Origin: Chrysophaeum taylorii
Lineage: Eukaryota > Sar > Pelagophyceae > Pelagomonadales > Pelagomonadaceae
Assembly (NCBI GenBank): GCA_029834535.1
Contig: JAQMWT010000322.1
Location: forward strand, 248,001 to 312,000
Direction of reading: 5' to 3'
DNA: 64,000 nt
This document shows, in pieces, positions 1-9,266 of the stretch. Under the pieces are notes generated by a model. That model was not told the origin of the DNA. It ran no database searches and saw nothing but the letters and a program-made list of their open reading frames with translations. Positions within the stretch are counted from its first letter, which is position 1; each line of letters opens with the position of its first letter. Position numbers and translations under genes: made by a program.

Positions 1-131
1 GAAGAAGAAGAAGAAGAAGAAGAAGAAGAAGAAGAAGAAGAAGAAGAAGAAGAAGAAGAAGAAGAAGAAGAAGAAGAAGAAGAAGAAGAAGAAGAAGAAG
101 AAGAAGAAGAAGAAGAAGAAGAAGAAGAAGA
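1..131. repeat. (GAA)n trinucleotide microsatellite
   Basis: About 43 uninterrupted GAA units open the window and end where the sequence changes to a mixed AG-rich stretch near 131. The true left edge lies outside the window, so the full length is unknown. The plus strand is all purine, so triplex formation is possible. No ORF uses it convincingly. Confidence 0.97.
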
Positions 132-1434
132 GATATGGCGAGAAAGGAAACGAGAGAATCATCACGGTGACATCAGGAAACCATCGTCTTAAAATATGCC
201 AGGATTGTCTCTTTCAACGACCAGCATTTTTTTGTTGACCAAGAGTAGGCTCTCATTGAGTGGCGTGAATCCCTATGAGTTGGAGCCGAAGAACGACGAC
301 GGCACGATTACCTCGCAGTGCGCGGCGAGGAGTTGTGCGAGTCGACGAAGATGAGGCCGACGGGAATCCGACGCGCCGTATTTAACGAGAAGGTCGATAC
401 CTGCGACTCGACTGCTTGCTCGACGGAGTCTTATCAGAGGCAGCTCTTTACGCCCTATTATTTTCGGGTGTTGCTAACTAGCCTAAGATCGACAGCAACG
501 TCACACATTCAATGCAGTGTGGTGTGCGCTCCGATGGCTTGAGCAAGCGGAGAAAAGAGCTCGAGGACTGGTTCCAGCAACTGGGTCGATTGGTTTCTCC
601 GTCGACGTGATCACGTTTGGAATCAAGCGTGCACCTTTGCCGCTGACACCGGCCTTCTCGAGGTCCCAAAGGGGGGGCGCGAATAAAAAGAAGTGCCTGG
701 GACATGTGCACGTGATCCCAGACATTTTTTCGGCACGATCGAGGTCCTCAAGTGCGCATGACGACAAGCGTCCGTTCTACTGAACTTCCTGGCAGGCGAA
801 GGTGGTCGGTCACCTTGATGTCCGCCGAACGGGAACAAGCGAACGACTATCATTGGGACGAAGCGACGTGCTATAAGCCAGCTAAAGGCTGTCAGCTCGA
901 CACGTCTTTGAGTGGGTACACACCAGCGGCTGCAACCAACGGTAGCCCACGAAACGAAACGAATTGGCACGCATCCAGGCCCTTAACGTTGGCAAACTTG
1001 GGAGGTCTTCTAGCCGGCGCGCTCGAGCGATTGTCTGTAGAATTGGCGGACGTGGTCCCAGGCAGCTGCCTTGACGTCCTCGAGCGGGCGTGACAAACTC
1101 ACGGATGTCCATAGGATCGAATGAATTGGCCTGCTGCGATTCAGCTCGTCCTCGATGTATGCAACAGCGAGCGCAAACGGATGCCCGTGGTACCGGTCGG
1201 CATGCTTTTAAGCAGCTGCTGCCTATGGCCACCTTCATGGCCCTCGCATGGGGACGCGCACAGACGGATTCCTCATACACAGGGCAAGATGAGCCTATTC
1301 GTAGGCTGTCTGTCTCAGCATATTCGCTTCTTCTTGGGCGCGAGAGCAAAAAGGCTGGCGAGAACCCGTGCGAAGAGGCTCTCTGGCTCGCCTTTGCTCT
1401 ATAATTCGGAATGCTGGTCCAGTTGTACGTAGAT
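132..1434. other. Intergenic, no supportable gene
   Basis: This is 1.3 kb between the GAA tract and the stop of the Roco gene. Short ORFs exist on both strands, but none shows a recognisable domain or a coding-like composition against its opposite frames. I see no RNA gene, and no repeat beyond the flanking GAA tract. Confidence 0.5.
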
Positions 1435-4400
1435 CTATTCATTAGTCGTGTGCACCTGGGCTTGGCGCTGGAACTCTTTCCACTTGGCACCGATACGACG
1501 GAGGCGTTTGACATCTCTAAGTACGAGTTCGAGCGGCGGCGCGCAGAGATCGAAAGGAATTTTTTGATTGCAGACGTCGCAGCTGATCGTCGACGTGGTG
1601 TCGGCGTGAACAAACTCCTCGATCGCCCACGTCGACGCACCAGGGAGGTTGAGACGGAGGCACGACGGGCAGACAACTTTGAGCGAGAATATGACACCCG
1701 GCCACTCGGTGAGCAGTTCGCCGGCACAGAACTTGGCGGTGTTGTTGATCGCCCACGCGTTGGTGAGAGCGAGCGCGCGATCCTTGAAGGACGCTCCGTC
1801 ATCGACGATGTGGCGACTGGTTATGTCTATGACGTCGATGCTGCCGTAATTGGCACGCTCAAAGCGGAGCCATGGGTCACCGATGCGGAGAAGTCCGTCC
1901 TTCCAGCAGATGACGTCGTCTGTGGCACCAAGGAGCTTGAGAAGGCGCACGATGCATCTTTCAAAGAAGCCGCGCGGGGCGCCAAATGGAAAGTCGACAC
2001 GGATGCCGACCGAGACGTTTCGGTCGTTGTGTCGTGGGCCAGCGTGCTCCCACTGGAGTTCGAGCGCCTCTGGAAGCTCAAGCGGAAGAAGGCCACTGTG
2101 TAGGTAGCCATCGGGCATCATTGGGACGACGAGGTCGAATTTGACTAGAAGATCTTCGAGGGCATCCAGGACCCGAGGGTCTTGATGATCTGGTGCCCAG
2201 AGCCTGCGCAGTGTATCGCGAGACACGATACCGCGGTCGAGGGCATGCTTCTCGTCGTCCTCGAGCAGCGAGACAAGGTCGTGGCGAATGACGGCCTTGA
2301 GGACGTCGACTATCCATTGGCAGTCAGTGAAGACGAGGTCGGCTAGTGCAGACGAGTCTCCATCCTCTGCGAACCGCAAGAGGCGACCGCGTCGCTGGAG
2401 CCCTGTCGTGACCGAGTTAAGATGCTTGTCTTTGACACCGCACTGCCTTGCGAGCGCCCTGTAGTCGTTCCATTTGAGGTAGGGCGTCGTATTCTGGAGC
2501 GACTCCAGGCGGTTGGCGAGGTCGAGGTCGCACTGCGGCACCTCCTCTCCAACGAATGGAAAGAAAGAGGGCGTCGTCGCGGCGCGCACGCACGCCTTCT
2601 CGAGGTCGCTGAAGCCATAGCCTGTGTTGGCCGAGACGCAGTAGATCTTGTCGTCGAGGAGTACGGGTCGAGTTTGGAGGAGTCGCTGGAACTCGGCTTT
2701 GCGCTTCCGCGCGATGCGCTGCACGGCGACGGCTTTGAGCACGCCGCGGCTGGTCGGGGCGCGCGTCACCCAGTGCCGCTTGGGTTGGGACCCGAGCGGT
2801 TTGTGTTGATCGACGTCGAGGGCCTCAATTTCGGCGAGAATTGCGTGTCGTCTCGCGTCCTCGGCTTCTTTGACGCGCGCGAGCATCGCATTAGCCTTCT
2901 TCTCGTAAGTGTCGTGGCACAAGTCGATCTTTGTCGCGACAAGCAGGAACTTCGCCCCGGTTGAGGACGCGGTGCGGTTTTGCAGGATGTCGATCCACGA
3001 TTGTATGTCGCGATCAAAAATAGCCGCGTCGGTTACCGAGTTCGTCACGCGGTCGAGAACGAAGTGCTGAACTTTGTCGACATCCTCCGTCTTGATGTCA
3101 ACATCATCGAGCCGCTCACGCAGCTCTTTGTAGAGTTTGTGCGCTTCCTTTCGCGCCATGGCAAACTTGGTCAATTGAAGCTGGAGCTCTGCAACGTGAT
3201 GGTGCTTTCGTCTTCGTCCTCGGTCGCCGCCGCCCACCAACGGTACCTCCACCAAGATATTGAGATCGCGCCAACCGAGGGCGCTAGGTTTGGCAAAACG
3301 GTTGTCGACGGCGACCACGGTGAATGTCTCGCACACGTAATCATAACACCGCAGCAAACTCACAACCGAGTCGCACTGTAACGCGAGCCTCGCGATGTCT
3401 CTGACGCGCTCGAAGCGACCGTCGTATTTGAATCGCGCCTTGGCTTCCATACGCTCGCGTGACTTGATTCCAGGATCGTACGCCGCAGTGATGAAGTCTC
3501 GACAGCTCGAAGCAAGGTGCTCTCGGGTCGCGGTACGCTGTCTCGTCGCATCCTGTTTGTTTCTGCAGCTCTTGTCGAACGTTCTGCCAAATGTTCTCGA
3601 GGCCCACGTCGAATCGGGCTTGGAGAGCGTCGCCTTGAGCGTACCTTGGGCCTCCTCGGCGCTGGCAAGCAGTGCTTCGGGATCGGTCTCTGGCTGGAGG
3701 AGGGGGTCGAGACATCCCTTCAACCGTTGCTGTCGTGCTTCTCTGTCGGTCAACAACACGCGGCCCCCTTTGTTTTCTTGTCTTGTCACGTATGTCGCGA
3801 GATCTTCGAGTTTCAAGAGGATGTTGATGTGTTCGACTGACTCGCCGTTGTCGTCGTCGCAGATCGCTTGCCAACATTCGCGGTATATCCGATCCGATGC
3901 TACGATTGGCTCTTTCAATTGGGCGACCAACCCATGAACATTGTAATAACCAAATTTCTGCTCGAGTTCGTACGCAATACAATCGATCCTGCCGTCGGCA
4001 TCGTCGTCGAACGCGTAGCGGTTCGCGTCGATCACAATCACGTTCAGGGACGACTCGGAGATAAAGAACTGGTGCGTCAGCCCGTAGGCGTCCTGACCGG
4101 CGAAGTCAAAGATCCGGAACGTCACCTTCTCGGTTTGCCACAGGCGAATGTCAATCCCAACCGTCCGGTCTTCGGGCGCTGCACAATACGACAACGTCTT
4201 GGCGTCTTGGACGCTGCGCAAACGATTCCCGAGGCTCGTCTTCCCGGCGGTCCCGAGGCCCAACAACCCGAGTTTGAGAGTCGTGTTCAATCCTGAGGCC
4301 TCCTTGAGCCGCTCGTAATAGTCCTCCACCTTCCTGGAATCAACCTTGAATGGCCCTCTCCCGTCTCTAATTTCGTCGGCGGAAATGTCGTTCGGCGGCG

Positions 4401-5946
4401 GTTTCCTGATGTGTTCGCCGCGGCAAACGAGCTCGGCGGCGGCGAGCTTGGCGGCACTCTCCGGGATCTGGTCGAAGATCGTCGCTCGGTAGGGGATTTT
4501 AGGAGAAAATCGAGGCCACATCTCGTCCCGATGAACCGCCTCGAACCCCTCGAATGCCCGCGTGTCCGAGACAAAGAGCCGTCTCAAAGACGACGACGTT
4601 GCGGCTGCCTCGATCAGCGTTGCCGCAGAGAAATTATCGATCAAATTCCCCTCCACATTGAGCTCAACCAAGATCGTGGACTCCCCCACGAGCGCACGAG
4701 CGAGAGCGCCGATCCCACTTCCAGCGATGAAGTTGAGCCGCAAATCCAGGAACTTGATTGGTGTCTTTCCAGCTCGTAGCACGTCGGCGACGATCCCGGC
4801 ACCACGGTCAAAAATGCAGCAGCACGCCAGCGACAGCTTGCAGAGAGTCGGGACGCCCGGATCGGCAAGCGGCTCGATGCATGGTTTGAGCCACGCGTGC
4901 TCGCGTCCGAGCACGTACAACGCGCGAAACACCACGAGCGTGGCAGTGCACCACCCCCCCTCGCGGACCTCGGTGCTCACAAAAAACTTTTCTACATCCG
5001 CCAAGCTCGGCGCCTGCGCGTAGAGCGTTTTGAGCCGGCGCATAATCGCCTCTTTCGTGGTGGAGATATCGATGACATCGCGCGCGCCAACCCACAGCGC
5101 GTCCTCGTCCTCTTGACCACCGCCTACGAGCTGTGGAGGTGCGCTGTCAGAGCTTTGTCGCGAGAAAAAAGACGAGCCCGCTAAGCTGTCGACCTGAATT
5201 GACGACGACGCAGGGCTGAGCCACCAACTGGTCGCCAATTGCGAGACGTTGTACCCGAGCTTCTTCTTGAACTCTATACCAAACTCGCTCTCTTGCAAGC
5301 CGACGAGCCACTGGCGATATGCGCTCGCCGACGGCCGGCTTTGTCGTCCCTGCGGGCAGTCAACCAAAGAAGCTTTGATGGCGTGCCACATGGCCGACAC
5401 CAGCCTGTCGAGCCACTGATCGTTGAGAACCTCGGTCCGCGCGCCCTCGATCCCGTCGAGGACTGCTCGTTGATGTGCTCGCGCCAACGCCGACAGCGCT
5501 TTCGGCTCCGCTTTGTGGACAATATAGGCCTGATCGTTGGTCATGGCCTTAGAAAGCCAGACCCAAACGAGCGTCAGCCCATAAAATGCGCTGCAGAGGA
5601 CGTGGTCGTGCGGGCTGACGTCGAAGTTGCGGAGTTCGGTGGTGAACGTTCCCCAGACCTCAATCGTTCTGAGCGGCGCGAGGAACGCGATCGCAACGGA
5701 CGGTGATTCCTCGGCGCCGTCGTTTGTCGTTCGTTCCCTCGAAATGTGCTGCATGGCCTCCCTGGCGCCGTTCGAGTTGAGCTCGCCCCACGTGCGACCG
5801 AGACTCCAGACGACACGTTGCGCGTCAGCCAACGCGGCAAGCAACGGCACCATCTCCTCGATGTCGGCCTCGCCCAGCTCCAAACCAAGCCATGCCGCGG
5901 ATCCGCGACGCAGCACCTCGCGATAGAACGACGCAAATTCATCCAT
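1435..5946 (-). CDS. Roco-family GTPase (LRR-Roc-COR) with a large insertion in the Roc domain
   Basis: A single 1503-residue ORF. Leucine-rich repeats lie at about residues 360-475. A Roc GTPase follows: P-loop GLGTAGKT (Lys569), G3 DFAGQ (Asp614), G4 TKID (Asp1008) and a G5-like VSANTG near 1105. A COR-like region covers about 1120-1330. No kinase domain is present. Roco proteins are GTP-regulated signalling switches that dimerise through COR. The G3-G4 distance is 394 residues, against roughly 60 in typical Roc domains. The insert holds a helical stretch and then a pattern like the RelA/SpoT synthetase fold: NRF (Asn882), GWRDL, AELQLQL (Glu920) and AHKLYKELR. A second insertion of about 70 residues lies between G4 and G5. 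No frame break is seen, so the insertion looks native, although in-frame retained introns cannot be excluded. The ATG at 5946 is the first in frame. The family call is firm; the function of the insert is inference. Confidence 0.88.
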   Translation of the reverse strand: MDEFASFYREVLRRGSAAWLGLELGEADIEEMVPLLAALADAQRVVWSLGRTWGELNSNGAREAMQHISRERTTNDGAEESPSVAIAFLAPLRTIEVWGTFTTELRNFDVSPHDHVLCSAFYGLTLVWVWLSKAMTNDQAYIVHKAEPKALSALARAHQRAVLDGIEGARTEVLNDQWLDRLVSAMWHAIKASLVDCPQGRQSRPSASAYRQWLVGLQESEFGIEFKKKLGYNVSQLATSWWLSPASSSIQVDSLAGSSFFSRQSSDSAPPQLVGGGQEDEDALWVGARDVIDISTTKEAIMRRLKTLYAQAPSLADVEKFFVSTEVREGGWCTATLVVFRALYVLGREHAWLKPCIEPLADPGVPTLCKLSLACCCIFDRGAGIVADVLRAGKTPIKFLDLRLNFIAGSGIGALARALVGESTILVELNVEGNLIDNFSAATLIEAAATSSSLRRLFVSDTRAFEGFEAVHRDEMWPRFSPKIPYRATIFDQIPESAAKLAAAELVCRGEHIRKPPPNDISADEIRDGRGPFKVDSRKVEDYYERLKEASGLNTTLKLGLLGLGTAGKTSLGNRLRSVQDAKTLSYCAAPEDRTVGIDIRLWQTEKVTFRIFDFAGQDAYGLTHQFFISESSLNVIVIDANRYAFDDDADGRIDCIAYELEQKFGYYNVHGLVAQLKEPIVASDRIYRECWQAICDDDNGESVEHINILLKLEDLATYVTRQENKGGRVLLTDREARQQRLKGCLDPLLQPETDPEALLASAEEAQGTLKATLSKPDSTWASRTFGRTFDKSCRNKQDATRQRTATREHLASSCRDFITAAYDPGIKSRERMEAKARFKYDGRFERVRDIARLALQCDSVVSLLRCYDYVCETFTVVAVDNRFAKPSALGWRDLNILVEVPLVGGGDRGRRRKHHHVAELQLQLTKFAMARKEAHKLYKELRERLDDVDIKTEDVDKVQHFVLDRVTNSVTDAAIFDRDIQSWIDILQNRTASSTGAKFLLVATKIDLCHDTYEKKANAMLARVKEAEDARRHAILAEIEALDVDQHKPLGSQPKRHWVTRAPTSRGVLKAVAVQRIARKRKAEFQRLLQTRPVLLDDKIYCVSANTGYGFSDLEKACVRAATTPSFFPFVGEEVPQCDLDLANRLESLQNTTPYLKWNDYRALARQCGVKDKHLNSVTTGLQRRGRLLRFAEDGDSSALADLVFTDCQWIVDVLKAVIRHDLVSLLEDDEKHALDRGIVSRDTLRRLWAPDHQDPRVLDALEDLLVKFDLVVPMMPDGYLHSGLLPLELPEALELQWEHAGPRHNDRNVSVGIRVDFPFGAPRGFFERCIVRLLKLLGATDDVICWKDGLLRIGDPWLRFERANYGSIDVIDITSRHIVDDGASFKDRALALTNAWAINNTAKFCAGELLTEWPGVIFSLKVVCPSCLRLNLPGASTWAIEEFVHADTTSTISCDVCNQKIPFDLCAPPLELVLRDVKRLRRIGAKWKEFQRQAQVHTTNE

Positions 5947-6255
5947 CCGGATGATGTTGTCGTCGTTAGCAAACTGTTGAGTGAATTGTCGTGAACCAAC
6001 TGTGAAACGACGGCCGTGTAAAACCCTCTGTTCCGGGCTGTTTGCAATTATCTATTATTTCAGTCGACCTTTACAAATATCCTCACGCGCCGCCTCGGCC
6101 TCGAGAAAACCCTCATCATCCTCGGGCTACATCCGGGCTCCACCCACGGAGCCCGTGGGATGGGTACCAGCGGCTCTGGTCTATCCTCGCGCCACCATCC
6201 CAAACCCCTCGCGCGTACAACCAACCCCCTTTTACTCTACAAATCCCTCCTCGTC
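5947..6255. other. Intergenic, upstream of the Roco gene
   Basis: About 310 bp between the Roco start and the stop of the Vma22-like gene. It becomes AT-rich near 6240-6280 on the Vma22 side. No ORF of note. It should hold the Roco promoter and the Vma22-like 3' UTR, but no clear TATA box or motif is seen. Confidence 0.45.
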
Positions 6256-6861
6256 CTATAATAAATATATTTTGCTTACACAGCGAAGCGCTCCTCCCGA
6301 AGGACTGGCCGGAGTTTTGCCTCGGCGGCTTGAATCCGCTGGATGGCGTTGGCGAGCTTGATGGCGTGCGTTAGGGCTGCGGGCAGAGATAAGCTCATCA
6401 AAAAAGGCGGGAGCGAGCTCACCATTCACGAACTCGCGCTTGGCCTTTCGGAGCGTGGGGGGGGCGAGACCGGTGAAGAGGAGGACGGTGTCTGCGGGGG
6501 TCTCATCGGGGGTCTCGGCGACCGCTCCCTCGGTCGTCTCGTTGCCTCGGCGGCGGAGGCTGTCGATCTGCGCAACCTGGAGGTCGGCGCCCGCCTTGCG
6601 CTTGCGCCAGGCGTCGCAGGCCTCGAGAGAGGTCATGCTGACCTCGGCGATGTCGTCCCCCGATAGGAGAAACTGGGCCTGGAGTTCCTCGCGGCAGTCG
6701 AGAGCCGAGATCTTGCACGAGGGTCCCACCGCGCTTCGGGCCTTCGCGAGGTCAAGAAAGCCCTTACGCAAGGTCTTCGCGAGCCGTTGTTGTTCGCGGT
6801 AGAACTGGTCGGCCTGGTTGATCATCACCAACACCGCTCGATTCTCGGTCTCGATGTCCAT
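6256..6861 (-). CDS. Vma22/CCDC115-like vacuolar ATPase assembly factor
   Basis: A 201-residue protein. The N-terminal half is helical and charged (about residues 10-45). The diagnostic part is near residues 128-160: LLFTGLAPPTLRKAKREF followed by a helix ending in a small polar run. This matches the conserved C-terminal segment of CCDC115/Vma22, in which an 'LxxxG.L.P..LR.AQ..F' pattern is typical. Vma22 acts at the ER in assembly of the membrane sector of the proton-pumping V-ATPase. The gene is divergent from RPS9, with 104 bp between the two start codons, so the promoter is probably shared. The last 30 residues are basic and poorly conserved, and an intron near the 3' end is possible. Family membership rests on one motif plus overall length. 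Confidence 0.62.
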   Translation of the reverse strand: MDIETENRAVLVMINQADQFYREQQRLAKTLRKGFLDLAKARSAVGPSCKISALDCREELQAQFLLSGDDIAEVSMTSLEACDAWRKRKAGADLQVAQIDSLRRRGNETTEGAVAETPDETPADTVLLFTGLAPPTLRKAKREFVNGELAPAFFDELISARSPNARHQARQRHPADSSRRGKTPASPSGGALRCVSKIYLL

Positions 6862-6965
6862 GAACTAAGTGATGACTAGAACTGAAAATTTCATAACCCT
6901 TGTTGTAGGAGGGTCTCGCCAGACGCGACCTACGCTAGGAGCGTCGCCAATAATCGAGAAAAACC
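6862..6965. promoter_or_regulatory. Short divergent (bidirectional) promoter region, Vma22-like / RPS9
   Basis: Only 104 bp separate the two opposed start codons. The stretch includes a TTGTTGTAG followed by GAGGG at about 6899-6912, which could be a 3' splice site in the RPS9 leader. No TATA box is visible. Confidence 0.45.
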
Positions 6966-7556
6966 ATGCCCAAGGTGCGGTTCTTGCGCAACTACAGCAA
7001 GACCTCGAAGACGCCGCGTCGTCCGTTCGAGAAGGAGCGGATCGACGGTGAGCTGAAGCTGTGTGGCGAATACGGACTCCGGTGCAAGCGCGAGCTGTGG
7101 CGCGTCCAATTCGCGCTCGCTAAGATCCGCAAGGCTGCGCGAGAACTATTGACGCTCGACGCTAAGGACCCGAAGCGACTCTTCGAGGGGAATGCCCTCC
7201 TGCGGCGCATGTCGCGGTACGGCCTGCTCGACGAGACCGAGCTGGACCTAGACGCGATTCTTCAGATGACGACGCAAAAGCTCCTCGAGCGCCGCCTTCA
7301 GACCAAAGTGTTCAAGCAGGGCCTCGCCAAGTCAATCCACCACGCCCGCGTTCTCATCAAGCAGCGCCACATTCGCGTCGGGAAGCAGGTGGTCAACGTC
7401 CCGTCTTTTATGGTCCGCGTCGACTCGGAGAAGCACATTGATTTCGCCATTACTTCTCCTTACGGCCAGGGCCGACCCGGGCGCGTCGCGAGGAAGCGCG
7501 CGGCCGCCAAGGCCGCCGCCGACGGCGGTGGTGACGCCGGCGAGGAATCCGACTAA
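6966..7556 (+). CDS. RPS9: 40S ribosomal protein S9 (uS4)
   Basis: A 196-residue protein of the usual eukaryotic uS4 length, in one exon. The N-terminus has the conserved [17 protein letters not shown]-type stretch (about residues 17-33). [18 protein letters not shown] follows at about 48-65. The S4 RNA-binding domain at about 107-155 includes [18 protein letters not shown] and [14 protein letters not shown]. The C-terminal tail is acidic and Ala/Gly-rich, as is common in this family. uS4 binds 18S rRNA in the small subunit body and helps control decoding accuracy. The ATG at 6966 sits in an AAACC context and gives the standard N-terminus MPK. The gene is divergent from the Vma22-like gene. 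The identification is secure from near-full-length similarity. Confidence 0.97.
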   Translation: MPKVRFLRNYSKTSKTPRRPFEKERIDGELKLCGEYGLRCKRELWRVQFALAKIRKAARELLTLDAKDPKRLFEGNALLRRMSRYGLLDETELDLDAILQMTTQKLLERRLQTKVFKQGLAKSIHHARVLIKQRHIRVGKQVVNVPSFMVRVDSEKHIDFAITSPYGQGRPGRVARKRAAAKAAADGGGDAGEESD

Positions 7557-7958
7557 GAAGTGCCTTGCCTCCTGTCACGACGACGACGCGACGATAACCA
7601 CGACGACGACAACCACTCCATGGTGCCGGACATCGTGTTTTCTCGTCATCACTCTTTTCGGTCGGTCGGTCGGTCGGTCGGTCTGCCTGCCCACACGACT
7701 TTGGCCCGCGTAAGAAAAGAAGAAAGAGAAGTAGACGTAGTAGGCGCTTGTGTGTGTGGGTCGGCAATAAGTGACATTTGGTTTCTTTTTACCACACAGA
7801 CCATCGTCAAAGCCTGACCCACGCGTCCATCCATCTGGTCGCCATTTGGTTTTGTTGAAGTCAACGGACGCGTGAGCTAGCGAAGGCAAGCGCAGAACCT
7901 TTCAAATTGAACTCTTCGAGTGAAAGGCAGCAGGCGTCTCTCCAAGCCATAAGCGGAG
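7557..7958. other. RPS9-FtsZ intergenic region with a (CGGT)n tract
   Basis: About 400 bp holding the RPS9 3' UTR and the upstream region of ftsZ. A (CGGT)n run of six units lies at about 7659-7683, and CGA/ACGACG-rich sequence follows the RPS9 stop. No additional coding region is supported. Confidence 0.5.
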
Positions 7959-9266
7959 ATGAGGGCCTGGGTGAGCGCGGTGGTCGTGGGCGGCGGTGCC
8001 GCGTTCATGACGGCACCCCACGCGGATAGCGCTGCGTGGATGCTGCGGGCGTCGGTGAACGATGGAATGCTGCCGACGAGCTTCGGGCAAAAGCCCGGCG
8101 ACATGATGATGGCCGAGGACGTGCCGTTGACGGCGGACGGGCTCGAGCTGCAGACGGCGCCGTGCTGCATCAAGGTGATCGGGGTCGGCGGGGGTGGTGG
8201 AAACGCGGTGAACCGCATGGTCGAGACGGCGATCACCGGGGTCGAGTTCTGGGCGCTAAACACGGACGCCCAAGCGCTGAGTCGTTCTCTGGCAAGAAAC
8301 ACGATAAACATCGGCCGCGACACGACGCGCGGCCTCGGCGCGGGCGGCGATCCCGAGAAGGGGGAGGCGGCGGCCGAGGAGTCGCGCGCCGAGATCGCCG
8401 CGGCGATCGCGGGGAGCGACATGGTATTTGTTACCGCGGGGATGGGCGGCGGCACGGGGTCGGGGGCGGCGCCCGTGGTGGCCAACGTCGCGCGCGAGAT
8501 GGGGGCCCTGACGGTCGGCGTGGTGACCAAGCCATTTAGCTTCGAGGGCCGTAAGCGAATGACCCAGGCCGTCGAGAGCATCCGCAATCTCCAAGAGGCC
8601 GTCGACACGCTTATCGTCGTCTCGAACGACCGCCTCCTCGAGATCGTGCCCGACGGGACGCCCGTGGCCAACGCCTTCCTCGTCGCCGATGACATTTTGC
8701 GCCAGGGCGTCGTCGGTATCTCGGACATCATCGTCAAGCCGGGTATGATCAACGTCGACTTTGCCGACGTCCGCGCCGTCATGGCCAACGCGGGCACGGC
8801 GCTGATGGGTATCGGCATGGGCCGCGGGAAAGATCGTGCGGTGGAGGCGGCCATCGCGGCGACATCCTGCCCGCTCCTCGACTCCCCGATCAGCCAAGCG
8901 ACGGCCGTCGTCTTCAACATCGTTGGCGGCTCGGACTTGGGCATACACGAGGTCAACGCGGCGGCCGTCAAGATTCACGAGACGGTCCAACCCGACGCCA
9001 ACATCATCTTCGGCACCTCGGAGGACCTCGAGATGGACGGTGACGTCTCGATCACTGTCCTCGCCACGGGGTTCCGTCTCTCGATGGACGAGGTCATCGC
9101 GACAAATAATGGCGCCGTCGAGGTTTTCCAGGGCGCGGGACCCCCCCCGATGAAGCTGGCCCAATCACCCAACTCGGAACTCCTCGTTCCCCAGCCACCA
9201 CAGCCCGTCATCGCGACGCCCAAGAAAGGCAAGGGCTTTCTCAGACGCCTCGGCGGCCGACGCTAA
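7959..9266 (+). CDS. ftsZ: Plastid division protein FtsZ
   Basis: A 435-residue tubulin-like GTPase that builds the stromal division ring of the plastid. The core begins near residue 70 ([17 protein letters not shown]). The tubulin/FtsZ signature [12 protein letters not shown] lies near residue 164, and the T7 loop [11 protein letters not shown] near 264; both catalytic parts are intact. The C-terminus ends in a basic, Pro-rich tail ([14 protein letters not shown]). The first 60 residues are a presequence: a hydrophobic start ([16 protein letters not shown]) followed by TAP, resembling the signal-peptide/transit boundary with Phe at +1 used for secondary plastids. This supports plastid rather than mitochondrial targeting. 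It is a single ORF without introns. Whether an upstream exon lengthens the signal peptide is open. Confidence 0.95.
   Translation: MRAWVSAVVVGGGAAFMTAPHADSAAWMLRASVNDGMLPTSFGQKPGDMMMAEDVPLTADGLELQTAPCCIKVIGVGGGGGNAVNRMVETAITGVEFWALNTDAQALSRSLARNTINIGRDTTRGLGAGGDPEKGEAAAEESRAEIAAAIAGSDMVFVTAGMGGGTGSGAAPVVANVAREMGALTVGVVTKPFSFEGRKRMTQAVESIRNLQEAVDTLIVVSNDRLLEIVPDGTPVANAFLVADDILRQGVVGISDIIVKPGMINVDFADVRAVMANAGTALMGIGMGRGKDRAVEAAIAATSCPLLDSPISQATAVVFNIVGGSDLGIHEVNAAAVKIHETVQPDANIIFGTSEDLEMDGDVSITVLATGFRLSMDEVIATNNGAVEVFQGAGPPPMKLAQSPNSELLVPQPPQPVIATPKKGKGFLRRLGGRR

Noticed and set aside
882-1802. 306-codon minus-strand ORF overlapping the Roco 3' end
   Set aside because: It is the alternative frame of the Roco gene plus non-coding sequence; Ser/Arg-rich composition typical of a shadow frame.
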